64,000 nt of DNA from Roridomyces roridus (taxonomy: Eukaryota; Basidiomycota; Agaricomycetes; Agaricales; Mycenaceae). A program made the translations under genes and the position numbers. Of this stretch, positions 23,829-36,600 are shown in pieces. Every line of letters begins with the position of its first letter. Positions within the stretch are counted from its first letter, which is position 1. The stretch spans positions 1,364,001 to 1,428,000 of the forward strand of contig JARKIF010000008.1 of assembly GCA_029378245.1 (NCBI GenBank), read 5' to 3'. The notes beneath the pieces were generated by a model, which was given only the letters and a program-made list of their open reading frames with translations, was not told the origin of the DNA and did not search any database.

Positions 23829-26800
23829 CTACAAAGTCTCTCTAACGAAGCTCAGTGTACCCAGTGAGGACGCAATCAGCTCCAGCACACGCTCGCTCTC
23901 TTTTCGCTGAACCTGCATCAGAGTGTCCAGCTCCGCCTGCAGCTCAGCATTCTCCACAATGATATCCGCATGCACCCGCAAAAAGACATTCTGAAATGTC
24001 TGGACCGCCTCGAAATCACGACGCGACTCGAGCCGTCGCGTGAGCGCAACGATGAAAGCCTTGAGGCTGTCTAGCGTGACCAGGGACCGCAACTCAAGGT
24101 CAATGGCAGCAGGGGACAGCGTTTTGGCGAAACTGAAGAAATCTTCGACTACTCGATTCAGCAACCGTTCTCGAAACAAAAGGGAAAGGACACACAATCT
24201 CCAGAGTCGTCAGACGCGTCCAATTTTTCAAGGAAGACACTCTGAGTGCTGCCCGAAGTATGGTGTAGTCTCCGGGTGTCCTTTTTAGGTGCATCCCCCG
24301 TTTTCTTGTCAATTGCGAACCGAGGCTCGACACCTGGCAGAGTGGGTAAGAAGAAGGGGCTTGCTCCGGAGCCTTTGGGGGCTCTTTCGGTTTGTTTCGT
24401 TGCTGGATGACCTCGAGGTTGAGTAGAGTCTGCCATCTGGACCGAGGCAGTAATGTCAGAGTAATCAGATCGCCATCCAATTGTGGAGGGGTGGAGAATG
24501 GATCTTCTGGTGTGTCCTCGACAGTGAGGGCCGTCAGAGCAGTCCAGGGCTATTTCAAGGTCAGGACAAGAAGAAGACTAGTCAACGAGTAACTGACCTT
24601 CGTCCTCGGCAACTCCCTGCATAGAGGGTAGTTGAACCTCAGTAATATCCTCATCTGAGACGCTTTGGAAGTATGTTTCTCCATATTGAGCCCGGTTAGC
24701 CCTGTGGGCTGGGTTAGAGTGCTGCCAGATTGTAGACGCGTCATTACCATAGGTACACGCCGACGCTGTCTACGTGAGCCGTAGCCAAAAAGTCGTTGGA
24801 CGGAGAGAAAGAGAGCGTGGTGGCGACGCTCGAGGTCCGGAAGGCGTCAATCAAACGTCCCGTGGGGACATCGAAAGTACGGATCACAGAGTCTAGAGAT
24901 GTCGTGACAATCCACCGAGAATCTGGAGAGAATGTCTTCCGTTGTGTTAGTTTTAATTGGACCAATGAGAAAAGAGCATTTACGATATCCAGAACCCGTC
25001 CACGGAAACCACCCAGCTCTCGAACTATCCGCCGAGTCTCGATGTCGACGATGCGGACTACCATATCATCGCAGATGACAGCAAGGAGCCCCGTATCTCG
25101 ATGCAGTAATATCGAGACAACCGACGAGCTCAGCGTCAGGGTGTGCTCCAATTTACTCGTGTGGAAGTCGAAAAACTGCGAAGAAAATTACACGAAGTTG
25201 AAGTAAGAATGTTGCCAACGCACGTTGATAGTTCCATCCAAGGTACTCGCAACGACGACGGTGTTCAGCGCATCAGACGCAAGCCCAGTCACACTTCTTG
25301 CTTCCTTTTTCTTACCAGTTCGCAGTGCAACCTCGGGAGGACAGGGCCCAACATCAAAGGTTTTCCGTTTGATGCCAGACTGCAAGTTCCACATGTGGAT
25401 ACTTCCGGTGGACGAGCTGGCCAAACCAAAGTTGCCACACGCGGTCACACAAACAGACTGAAGAATCGTCAACTCATTGCAAGAAAGAGGTAGACATATA
25501 TTACCTTGACGGACCCCAGCACTTTCCGTTCCTTGGATTTGCCTTGAGCGTCTGCAAAACCAAGACTGTGCTTTCCAAGCTTCTTGCTCTGCATATTCCA
25601 AGTCCGCGCAAAGGTCTCGTCGGTGTGTCCAGTTAGGATATCATCCCAGTCTTTGGCCCGAGAGGAAGAATATGATATGGATGTGATGGGTGGGAATTTC
25701 AGAGACGTTAATGGAATAGAAAGCGCCGTCGCCTTTTTGGCGAGGGATCCTGAAGGGGTTTAGCTTTGGAATTGCAAATTGATTAAGCGTACCCTGGGAC
25801 AATTCGAATGATCGTGAATCGCGGACCACCGATGTACACCTCAGACTGCGGTCCCTCGAAGCGGTCAGCAGCTGTTTTCCGTCATCACCGTAATAGCGGA
25901 TGATGTGAGGAGGTGTTTGGTGCCCAGACCTAAACTTGAGGAGTCGAGGTTCTGCTGTCGGCGAGTCAAACAGCCATTGCTGACTTGGCGTCAGAGAGAC
26001 TTGAGTAAAACAGCGGCGCACTCACCTTGACGCTATTGTCATCGCCCGAGCTAATCAATACAGGCTGACCGGGTACCCACTCGACAGCGCTGATAGCGCC
26101 ATCGTGTGCTCCCCGAATCATGTGAAGTAGGCGACCACCAGAGTTCAGGTCCCATAATGCGATGTGGCCCGCGGAAGAGGCGGAAGCAAGAACAGGGTGT
26201 CCGTCTAACAGATTCCCGTCAGTAAAATGGGCGGAGATGAAATTTCGAGCACCGACCGCTTCGGAAACCGAGCGACCGAACGCCTCCACCGTCCATGAAC
26301 ATTCGCATCAGTCGTTCGTCGGCACGCACATCATAGACGGATATTTCTCCCGATGTAAAGCCAATACCGACTACATCAATCGCCGGCGACTGAGTCATGG
26401 TTGTTATTTGAGTGGTGTCAACGCCCGAGCTCAGGCGCGACGCCGGGAATTTATGGATACACATTCTATTCTCGTTTTTAGAAGCAACGAGTTAAGATTG
26501 AAACAAAACTGACTGGGAACGGATGTTCCACAACTGCACGCTCCCTTGGCTGCTGGAAACCAAGACTTTGTTTATATACGTCGCGGGGTGGAGGATAGAA
26601 TTTGCCGTGAACCCGACGTCGAATTCTATCGTCGAATCCAGTGCTGCTTAATGTTAGAGGGGAAATTACACAGAGAAACCAGTACCTCCTGTCGTTGTGT
26701 CCCATAGTAACATCCTCCGCCCATCCTCCGTGAGAGCCAATATATGCTCTCCGAAAATCGTGATGTAGGAAAGGGAAGTCCCTAACGGATTCGTCCCTCG

Positions 26801-27215
26801 CAAGACCTCTTTGCCGCGGATATATTTGAGCACGTTAGGGCCCGAGGCTGCCCAGACAGCGTCCCCGTCCATTGCGAGAGAGGATATTTGCTCCGGGGCG
26901 TCAGGGCCTTGAAGTCGGACGGTTTGTAACTTGCGGTACCTCGGAGCGCATGCACTCACCCACAAAAAGTAGCCCCATTTTTCCTCCTTCCCATAAGGCC
27001 CAAGATTTCCCGAGACAAGTCAAAAGGTGGATACGGGGGCCTTCCGTCGCGCCCTTGTATGACCGCGTTTGCAGGACAAATGGGACATCGTTTGTGATAA
27101 GTCCAAGGGCACGGAACGGAACAAAGAGACGGGGTTCTCGTTTAGTTGTACGCGTCGATGGAAGATCTTGGCGTAGGCGCTTGCGAGGAGGAGGAGTGTC
27201 AGAGGCGGAGGACAT
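23829..27215 (-). CDS. UTP21: Utp21/WDR36, U3 snoRNP small-subunit processome protein
   Basis: Nucleolar double-propeller WD40 protein needed for 18S rRNA maturation. The start MSSASDTPPPRKRLRQD is followed by FVPFRALGLITNDVPFVLQ and many blades: VLASASSAGHIALWDLNSGG, GAISAVEWVPGQPVLISSGD, DDGKQLLTASRDRSLR, SPDSRWIVTTSLDSVIRTFD and LATAHVDSVGVYLW. The carboxy end has the conserved Utp21 domain (LLPRSRWQTLLNLEVIQQRN, PFFLPTLPGVEPRF, AIDLELRSL, DFEAVQTFQNVFLRVHAD). More than ten introns are present. The length of about 900 residues is normal. Confidence 0.9.
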
Positions 27216-27606
27216 GAAGGAATTTTCAATGTGATCAAATCAGTGGCGATGTCGATCAAGAACCTTGCTTTCGACATCCATTCGAGATTGAAGGGCGCGT
27301 CGAGTCTGCCAATGCCTTTCAGCGTTCCTGACACTACACCCCGGGCGCTGATTCTAAACACTCGCGATTCTGGCGAGCTGCTTCTCAAACCTCAATATTA
27401 CAAGTTGTAAAGTTGCAATTGCTTCAAGCACTATAAACCAAGCTGGCCCAAGTTCTTCTTTTTGGAATCACGGTTTTTGGCTCTACACCGACTGGCCCCA
27501 TGTTCTTATGAAACTCATCTTATGAACCGGGAGTCAAGCACATTGACCAGTGACAGAAGGCGCTCCTGTTCAATGCCTGTTCAATGATTGGTATCCACAC
27601 TTGCAC

Positions 27607-27613
27607 TATAAAG
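27607..27613 (+). promoter_or_regulatory. Probable TATA box of the secreted-protein gene
   Basis: TATAAAG lies about 95 bases upstream of the ATG at 27707, in a 490-base gap between divergent genes. The spacing to a plausible transcript start is normal for a fungal promoter. Sequence evidence only. Confidence 0.45.
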
Positions 27614-27706
27614 TCCCAGACTGCAGGACAGTCCACAGTTTCACTTTCACTTCGTTCTTCTTTTGAGCCTGGTCGCTCTTCCACTCTCTTACTTGCTCTT
27701 ATCATT

Positions 27707-29065
27707 ATGTGGTCCTTAATCCCCTTGCTCCCTCTTTACGTCGCTCTTTTGTCCAACGCGTCCCCTCTGGGAGACCGGGCGTTGTTCCAGAGACACAATG
27801 GTGTTGCACTGTCTCGACGATTCGTCCTCTCGAGGTATGTATTGAACAATACTTTGTTTTCTGGAGCTGACCATACAACTCTTGTAGCCGCTTCGATATC
27901 CCGGCCGCATGTGCAGCCCTTCCCTCTGGCAGCATGTCCAATCCCATGACTTTGGACAACTCTACTATCACCACAGCCCCTCCTCCGGACAACTCCACCG
28001 TGATCGCGCCTCCTTCCACCGATAATTCCACCGTGATTGCGCCTCCTTCTACCGGTAATTCTACCGTGGCTGGCCCGCTCTCCGTGGACAATTCCACCGT
28101 CACAGACAACTCCACTTTGCCAGACAGTGGCAACTCCACCGCCGCTGATAATACCACCGTCGTCAGAAGCAACGGGTATTCTGACTTTTGGGATGCCTGG
28201 TTTGACTCCTGCATGAACAGCGGGGGTGATGTCTATGATATCACCGATCCCTGCTTCAATTTTGGTCTGGACGGTTCGGATGCTTTACTTGCAGTATCCG
28301 ATGTCTGTGCCCAGCAGCATGCGGCCGACGCCATGGTCACTTTCGCCAAGTCACGCGGCGTCGTCAATCGCAAGGACCTGATCAACCTCGCTATTTCATA
28401 TCGGAAAATGCCTAGGGAATCTGTCGAAATCATGGGGTTTTATCCATCCACCCCGTATTGCACTGTCGCTCCGGTCAACGAGGAATTGTGTGATATATGG
28501 AACGAGCAGCCGGATGGTGTTACCGTCGGGTTGTACGGCGGTGCGTATCTTGCCATTCCCTCGATGCATTCTAACGATAGCATCAGGCCCGAACTACCCC
28601 ATCGTGTCCTTTGGTGATGGTATGCTCACTCACCGTATTATCATGTTCTCCACTGATTCGGTCTCAGATTCTTCGTGCCCTTACGGACAGATGCCGGACA
28701 TTACGACTTGCTCCTGCTCAAGCAATACGTCGAAATCTAGTGGGCTCGACTTGACAACGGCCGGCAGCGACATGAGTGTGACCTCTGCCGCCATCGAATC
28801 GAGCTCCACTGACATTGGTTCCGTTTCTGTGACTGGAACTGTGGCTGACAGTGCGAGCGCTACTGATGCGACTAGTGCGAGCGCTACTGATGCGACTAGT
28901 GCGAGCGCTACTGATGCGACTAGTGCGAGCGCTACTGATTCGGCCAGCGCGAGTGCCACCACTGACGCTGTCAGCAGTGTGGTCTCTGGTACGAGCGATG
29001 CATCGACGGCCAGTGCGAGCTCCAGTGCGGATGCGGCGGCGGTCAGACGGCGTAGATACTTGTAA
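27707..29065 (+). CDS. Secreted Ser/Thr-rich cell-surface protein
   Basis: Signal peptide MWSLIPLLPLYVALLSNASP, then a 63-base intron (27835-27897). An Asn-Ser-Thr-rich segment follows, with more than eight NST/NNTT sequons in tandem (DNSTVIAPPST-type units). The globular core contains WDAWFDSCMNSGGDVYDITD, FGLDGSDALLAVSDVCAQQH and six or more Cys; the tail is Ser/Ala/Thr-rich with a 24-base tandem repeat. It ends in RRRRYL and no clear GPI signal is seen. It probably acts in the cell wall or extracellular space, heavily glycosylated. The core family is not recognised. Confidence 0.75.
28850..28945 (+). repeat. 24-base tandem repeat, four copies
   Basis: Nearly identical units of agtgcgagcgctactgatgc plus gact encode SASATDAT in the Ser-rich tail of the secreted protein. 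The fourth copy diverges at its end. Confidence 0.95.
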
Positions 29066-29116
29066 TTCACGTGTGTCCGTGTTGTAATCAGTGGCAGTGC
29101 AATCGCTCTTTCACTC

Positions 29117-30052
29117 ATGGACGCGTCCCGATTTTTATTCGTCGCTGGTTCACTCGTTGCCGCAATCCTGTTCCTTGCGAGTTCGTCGAGCATCTGTGAA
29201 TTCGCACATAATTCTTATTCGTTGTACAGTCCTCGTATTCTTTACGCGCCAGAAATCGAAATCGAGGGGGTCTTCACTGCTGCTCGTCGGGCCTCCCGAT
29301 GGTGGAAAGACTGCCATTCTCTCGACTGTCAGTCGGGCTTTGCTCAATCTCAGAACGTATTCACACCCTCCTGCCAGCTGGTCTACAATCAGACCCTCCC
29401 GACGCACACATCCTTGCAGACCAATGCATCTGTCGTGGCCGTACCCGCTCTCAAAAAGTCCTTGACCGTGGTCGACATTCCGGGGCATCCGCGAATTAGA
29501 AACCAAGTCGATGAGCACATTGGCGATGCGAAAGCCATAGCTTTCGTTGTCGATGCAAGCACGGTGTCTCGCAACGGCGCCGTCGTGGCGGAGTACCTGC
29601 TTTCTTCACAGTAAAGACGTCCGCTCACGATTCACAGGCATTTGCACACGATCCTCAATGCTTTGACCTCCCTCCCTCCCTCGCAAGCTCTGCCTGCCCT
29701 GTTAATTCTGGCACACAAGTCCGACTTGGTCAAATCCGGGACCGCAGCCTCTGCGACGTCCGAGAGTCTGGCGATCAACCGAGTGAAAACCATCCTCGAA
29801 CGAGAACTCGAGAAGCGGAGAATATCACAGTCGGGGGGTGTCGCGGTCGAAGGGCTGGGTGAAGAGGGCGAGCGGACGGAGATGGGCGGGTTGGAGTGTA
29901 CCGGCGAAAAAGGCGTCTTCAACTTTGACACTTGGGAGGGCGGAGAGGTCGTTTTCCTCGGAACCTCGGTCAAAGTTGGGAGTGGTGAGGCGGAGAAGGT
30001 CGATGAGGATGGTCTTTTGTCGCTGCGGCAATGGATGGAGGAGAACGTCTAG
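29117..30052 (+). CDS. SRP102: Signal recognition particle receptor beta subunit
   Basis: ER-membrane GTPase that anchors SRP receptor alpha. After the start MDASRFLFVAGSLVAAILFL a 49-base intron joins to ILVFFTRQ, completing one transmembrane helix. Then come RGSSLLLVGPPDGGKTAIL (Walker A), VYNQTLPTHTSLQ, VVDIPGHPRIR (G3), FVVDAST, AEHLHTILNALTSLPPSQ and LLILAHKSDL (G4). The carboxy part carries the acidic FDTWEGGEVVFLGTSV and ends in LRQWMEENV. Three introns of 45-51 bases. All GTPase motifs are present. Confidence 0.92.
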
Positions 30053-30698
30053 TATATTGTACAGTGTAGTTACATAAAAAAAATGTAGGGAAGGTCTGAC
30101 ACTCGCGTCACAATTAATGGTAGTGGGCAGGTTCTATACCCGACCAAGTGGATCTGGGCTTCCAGAATCACCTCTCATCGTCGTGGAGATCGTCGGGGAG
30201 GTACTGTCTTGGTAGGAAGCAAGGAATATATTTGTTTGTGCAAGCCTTTTTGCGAGCGAAGCGAAGCACTCCCATTTCACGTGACGAGGCGGAGGGCTGA
30301 GATGGGAGGGAAAACACGAACAAACTTTCCGCGCGGTGGCTGGCATGGTCTGGAGGAAAGAAGGGCTTCAAATTCGTTCAAACCTGGCTCTTTCTCGATG
30401 AAAACGACATATTCTTGTACTGCTGTTCGAGGCGCGTTGATCGACATCCATTTCTTGGTGGACCATTTCAGATTTTGTGTCGATGAGAAGAGGGGCTCGA
30501 TCAAGGCTCGATCGTATTGATCGCCGGCCGGGAACGCGCACTCGGAGCGAGCACCCATCGACCAAGTCGAATCCATTTTATACCAAGGTGCTGCCCTGAT
30601 CCCATCACCCGGTTGCAACAATTATTGACTCTAGCCTTGTCTCTTGCTCGCACACTTCTGGTCAAGTGCGCCTCGGGAGCTAGCGCACCTCGTAGAAG
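30053..30698. other. Intergenic region upstream of the Tao3-like gene
   Basis: About 645 bases with no conserved frame on either strand. It probably holds the SRP receptor terminator and the promoter of the large gene starting at 30699. No tRNA-like fold or repeat was noticed. Confidence 0.4.
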
Positions 30699-33600
30699 AT
30701 GAGCCTCAGCGGAATCCAAATCACCATCCCAGGTATGTTGTCTCATCGCTGTTGATTGTGCCCGCTCAGCTCCCCAGATTTCGATGAGGACGAGCTCAAT
30801 AGCACACCTGTTGCGTTCGGGAAATCGGGGGGACAGAGTCTGTTTGGCGGCTTTGGTGCCGCTTCGAGCTCGGGCCAAGATTCGCCTACCGCTACGACCC
30901 CGACTCCCAGCTTTGGCGAACGAGGCTATTTCCCTTCCCATTCCAGAGGCGACTCTGTAGCGTCCGAGGACTCGTCTCATTCCGTGTCCACCCGCTATAC
31001 GGCCAAATCGTCGACCCCGTTTGCGCATTCCGCACAATCATCCATTGCCCAACCGTCGGGCTTTACGCGCAAGTCCTCGTTTGCGTCCATCCGTGCTGCC
31101 TTCAAAAGCAGTGGAAAGTCCAACGATGCTCCTCCGGTCCCACACATAGACCACCAGGCATACCCCGTTCTGAAGAATCCATTCAACAAGTCTGCGACAT
31201 CCCTCGTGAACCCGTTGGCTCGCGTGCCCAGTTCCAATCCTAGTAGCACCATGACGGCCACGCCTCCTTACCATCGACCTCCGACACCGGGTTCGAATGA
31301 CGGTCGTGCCAGCAGCAGGCCTGCATCTTCAAAATCCAGAGGACATGGCTACGCCAAATCCCATACATCACAGTCCGGCTCGATATTCCACAATTCGGAT
31401 GGCGGTAGTGACTATGGGCAAGGTCACCCGTTCTCCCCGTCTCCTCCTCCCGTTCCCCGTGTTCCCAACGCGTTCGGCCCGGTTCGAAATGACACTCCGG
31501 ATTTCGAAGAGGACAAAGTGATCATGGACCCAAAGACACCCTCCGATTACGCCCTGCATGCCGTGTTCATTCGATTCGCCACAACCTGCGAAGCCAAGAT
31601 TGATGCTTTCCTCAAGGAAACTTTTGTACGTTTGTACGACCAAGTCCAGTTTGCGGTTTCTTATTCGCTTCGCAGGACAGCGAGCCTCTTTTGGCGGACA
31701 CCATGGGGCCGGGAGTAGACCCGAAGTTTGATGATATCCTCAACTCGCTCGGCAAGATTGCGCAGAAGCACACCAAGCCCGTGGTGGACTCGATCATGCG
31801 TTGGCGGAGGAGTCAGACTGAAAATGTCGGATCGGACATTATCAGAACACACATGGCCCAATCTCCCAGTCCAGCCCGCGTCCGACTACACGACGTCCCC
31901 GGCCTGTTGAACGAGAGGAAATCTCTCGCGTCAATCTATATCATGTGCCGAGCGCTTATTGCGGTCCTGCAGACAATTTCCAAGGATGCTCTCGGGGAAA
32001 CGATGGGCTACAGCTTGGAGGAGACCACGTTTGAACAGTTCCGAAGGCCAGACTTGAAACTCCTCACGCAATCTGCCAACCATCGCACCAATGCTGAGCT
32101 CTATGCGACTCTTCTTGGTCACATTTCCAACGTTCGGTAAGCCATCTTTCGCATAATAATGAGGCGCTTGACCCATACTGTTCAGGTTTGTAAGCGTTAC
32201 GGATCGGTTTTTGGCTGAGCTGGGCCCAGTTGCGCACGGCCAGGTCCCCAAAGACCTTGACATGAAGTATGAGAATCTTGTGAAGGGGATCAATCATATT
32301 CAGGTCAAGGTTCGGTTTCCCTCTTCTTTTCGATCGCAGAGTATCCAAACGTCGTTTAGGTCTGGCCCCCGGAAGCATTTGAGGAGGGTGCTGAATTCTT
32401 GGAATCCCTGTCTAAATCCTTTGTCCATGCGCATGGCTTACGGTTCAAGATTGCGTTCGCGGAGACTCTGGTCAAGTTGCTCCATCCCATTGGAAAGGTC
32501 GGTGGTCATTCAAGTGCTTCAAATTTGGTCTCATTATCCCACAGACCGCGCAAGCGGAAACGAACAATCCCCAATGGGCCAAGGCGATTGAGCTAATCTA
32601 TCCCAAAGCGCGCGAAATGATGTCGAAACCACGATACTGGCATGTGGCCTTTCCCTTGGTCATCACGTCCCTCTGTGTTGCTCCTTCTTCGTACTTTTTG
32701 AAGAACTGGATTCCCTGCTTCGAAGCAGCCCTTTCAAAAGTCAAGGTATGCAATACATCCATTGTTTGTCTGTGTTTATTCTGATCCCGAAGTAGGAGAA
32801 ACCTTACCGAATTCCAGTTATGAACGGAATGATACGTCTGGTTTGGACATATCTGTACCGTTGTCAAGAATCGGCCTCGACGACGCACACCAAGTTGGAC
32901 ACTCTGCTGAGGCATTTCTTTCCCGCCAATCGAGTGACCATTTTTCCTGCGGACGACCATCTCGAGCCTTTTATCCACATCATTCATTTTGTCCTCTCCC
33001 GCCACTTTGAATTCGGACGGGATTTTTGTTTAGAGTTGATGCAAGAACCTGCCATCAGCCAAGCTGGGAACCTCGGCACACAACTTGCCCCCGAGAGGAC
33101 GGCCATTGCCATCCAGGCTATCCTTCTTTCGCTACATGCAATAGAGAAAGAGACACCGACACCGACGTGGCCCACGGCGACCGACTTTTCGGTGTTTCCC
33201 TCGTGGGAAGATTATCCATCCTCTTCGGAGTTTGTTCCGCCGTCTTTCCTCTCCAAACCCGGGATGCAGGAGTTTTTTGATCGGTGTGGGTCGACTTTGG
33301 CCAAGGTTGCGACTGCCTGCAGCCATGCTGTCGGTCAAATGTCGATATTCGACGACCAATGGTCGTATGCGCGGCTCAGCCCTGCGTACGAGGAATCGCA
33401 CAACTATGTCATCCGACGGCATCCAGAGGGCGGCACCATCGCGTATTCAAACAATCTGATCCCCCAGATCAGTATGCTGCAGACGTGCTTCCAATCATGG
33501 CCGCGTTGTCTTCATCCGACTCTACCCATGGGTGACGCCATTGACATGCTCGTCCGAGGTACCGTGCATGTCGAGCCTTTGGTCGGTGAGGTTGCGACTG

Positions 33601-36600
33601 CGGCTTTGAAGCGCTTCATGACGGACGGCAAGGCGGCCATCACTGTGATGGCTGGGCTTACAAACTTCCTCTTTGATCCGCAGCGTATTTCACACGAGGG
33701 CTCTGGCACCAAACTCCTCATCTCTTCGCCTCTCCTACTCAACCTATGGGTTGGACTCGTTGACTCGTGGATCCGCGATCTCACAAGTCATTCCTTAGAG
33801 TCCCTTGGCGAGGATGAGTCGGCTATTGCAGCGCGATGCAATGAAATTGAGGCTGGTGCTCTGTTCTTGTTGTCATCGGAGACATGGAATATTCACATAC
33901 TCGGCGTCAAAGTCATGCGCATCTTGGGCTTGCTCGTCGCACACATTTCGCCCGAGCCTTCATCACCATCAGATCGGCCAGTCACTTTCCTGCCGGTTGT
34001 GGAGCTCCTGCATGGCAAGGGCGGTGACAAGTCGTACCTCAAGGGGTATAATGAGTTGCTCGATCAACCCGAGTTGGCTCGCTTGGAGCAATGGCAACAA
34101 TCCACCAAGGTCGATATTCCTCTCCGGATCGCCGACAGCGAGAATGAAAAGGACCGAAAGATATGGCGACATCTTTTCCCTGTCTTTATCCACTCTTGCA
34201 TGGAGCACTCCAGCGTAGCTGCCGCCTCATTCAGAGACAGTGTCGTCGCTGCTGCATCAAAGTTTCATCCCATCATTTCTCATCTTGCTGGGCTGAGCAA
34301 CAGGGCCCCTGTGGGCTTTTCTCACCGCCCTATGCCTTCTGAAAAGGATGGATCTCGTTTGGTCAGCCAAAACAAATTGTTGATAGATCAGTGGCATCTC
34401 TGGCTCAAGGTGCTCTGCTCGACTGCCACCTTATCCGAGTCCAATCGGGCAGCAATGACACAGATTGGACGCGACCATTCTCGTGCTCCTTCTGATGTCA
34501 ATTTTGAACGCGAGCGCTTGTCGACTACAAGAGGCTTGTTTCGGTATCTCACTCCTTATCTGGATTCCGAATACACACCCTTCCGAGATGCAGCCGTCTT
34601 GTGCATAAGCTCCTTCCCTGCTGGCGCTTATCCACAATTACTAGACGATCTCAGTCTCCTCGCAGGCCGGCAATTCTATGACGATCCTCGTTCGAAATCT
34701 GGTCCAACACTGACCGTGGACCAAAGCGGGTTGCCAATGGCCCGTCAACTCCACGACGACAAGTTCAGGCCAGCTCCTGCGACCGTCGGTGATCGTACTC
34801 GGCGCCAGGAGCGTCTTTATTCCGCCGTCGCCCGGATATATTACCTTACGGCACACTACTTACAGCTCCAGAGAGCGAGCGGACGCCAACTTGCCCTGGC
34901 GAACGTCCTCAAGTTTGTCAGGAACACTCAGGCATTTTTGACTGCTGCAGACATGAGGGACAACTTCACTCTGCAGCGCCTCCGCCGTTATTTCTGTGGC
35001 ACAGTCGAACGTCTTTTTGACGGTTTGGCAGCACTCACCGATTCTGATCGCTTTATCCCACCCAACATGCACCTTTCCCTCTATCGTCTATGCGAGGAAT
35101 GGTGTCAGTTTGGACCGCAAGCCGAAGGTGTCAAGCAACGCCTTATTTTGATGCAGCGAGCAGCAGCAGCTTCTTCAAACTCGGACACAGACGTCAACCA
35201 ATCTGTGAAACGCTTTCAGAACGAGACTTTGCTATTATCCCATGCTTCGGTTGGGGCACTGTCTTCGTTATGCGTGAGTTTCATAATTTCAGCATTCGCG
35301 GAATAAGTTCTAAATCCCATGTGCAGCAAAAAGCGTACTTCCCAGCAGAACAATCTTCCGACTCCCCCATCGATCGAACGCCTCCGGAGTTTCTCAAGCC
35401 CCTTACAGCGCACAATGTGTTGGAACGTTTCGGAGCCATACTCTCGTCCGAGCACCAGGTCGCGCAAGCTCGTGGAAAGTACGTGCCTCTCTCCCTGATT
35501 GCACACATTTCGTCTGATTTCCTTCCCTCAGGAGAGCCCTCCAGGCGCTTCTAAACGCAAATACGCACGACGCTTCTCTGCTAGAGGAGTCGTTACATCG
35601 GGCAATTGTCGTTACAGACCAGCCAGACTCGAGCCATGTCCTCGTCTTGGAAGTCATCTCGGACCTCGTGTGCAACAATAGCCATCATGCGTTCACCTTC
35701 GCACAGATTGTCTGTCTGGGTCTTTCGAACCTTTGTCACCCCCTGTCGACAATCCGCCGGCTGGCGTTTAACATGCTCGAAGCGATCCATCAACAGACTG
35801 CAGGCTTGTTGACCATGTCTCAGTTTGAAGCAGCAGCGAGTAGCCCGGCGTCGGCAACTCATGTTCATGCCCATAAACTCATTTCGGACTTTCTTGCCGG
35901 CGAACACCCGGATCAAGCTGCGGCCATCCTCGCGCAATTCACTGATTGGCTCCCACATTTCCATCATCACCCGACGGTGGCCAACGTACCTCTGTTGCTC
36001 CTGCAAAGTCTCGAGTTTTGGATATCCAATATCGAGTTGATGACGGAGGACAAGACGAGCTTGTCCCGCGACGGCCATACAGCCCTCTACCATCTGATGG
36101 CTCTCATGCTACGTTTCGGACAAAGTCACACCGAGCAGGTACTGACTCTGTGGACGCGATTGGTGGAACCTCCGCATCAGTCCAACGGGCATGCCACTGT
36201 CCGATTCCTCCTCGAGCAATCAAACAGAGTGGGTAGCAGCGCGTTCATCGACTGCGCTGCCGAAATCCTGGCTTGTCTCTGCCAAACCGCCATAGGAAGG
36301 CCCATATTTGAGGAGCTGTGCTCCGTCATTGAGCCCGCTCGGATGCTGCCTGCTATCGACCACAAATTGGCCTTCCCAGATGCGGATGACATGGAACTTT
36401 GGGCGGATCTCGACGCGCTGTTTGCTTCCAACGAGCCCAAACTGGCGCTGGGATCTGCACAGTTTGCGTGGCTGTTTTTGGCAGATGTGTCATTGCCAAG
36501 GTATTGGGAATTGAAGCCTCAGCTGCCTGTTCTGCTTCACACGGTATTTGCGCATCTTGATCACCGCACCACCTTTGTACGTGCGCGAGCGCAGCGAATG

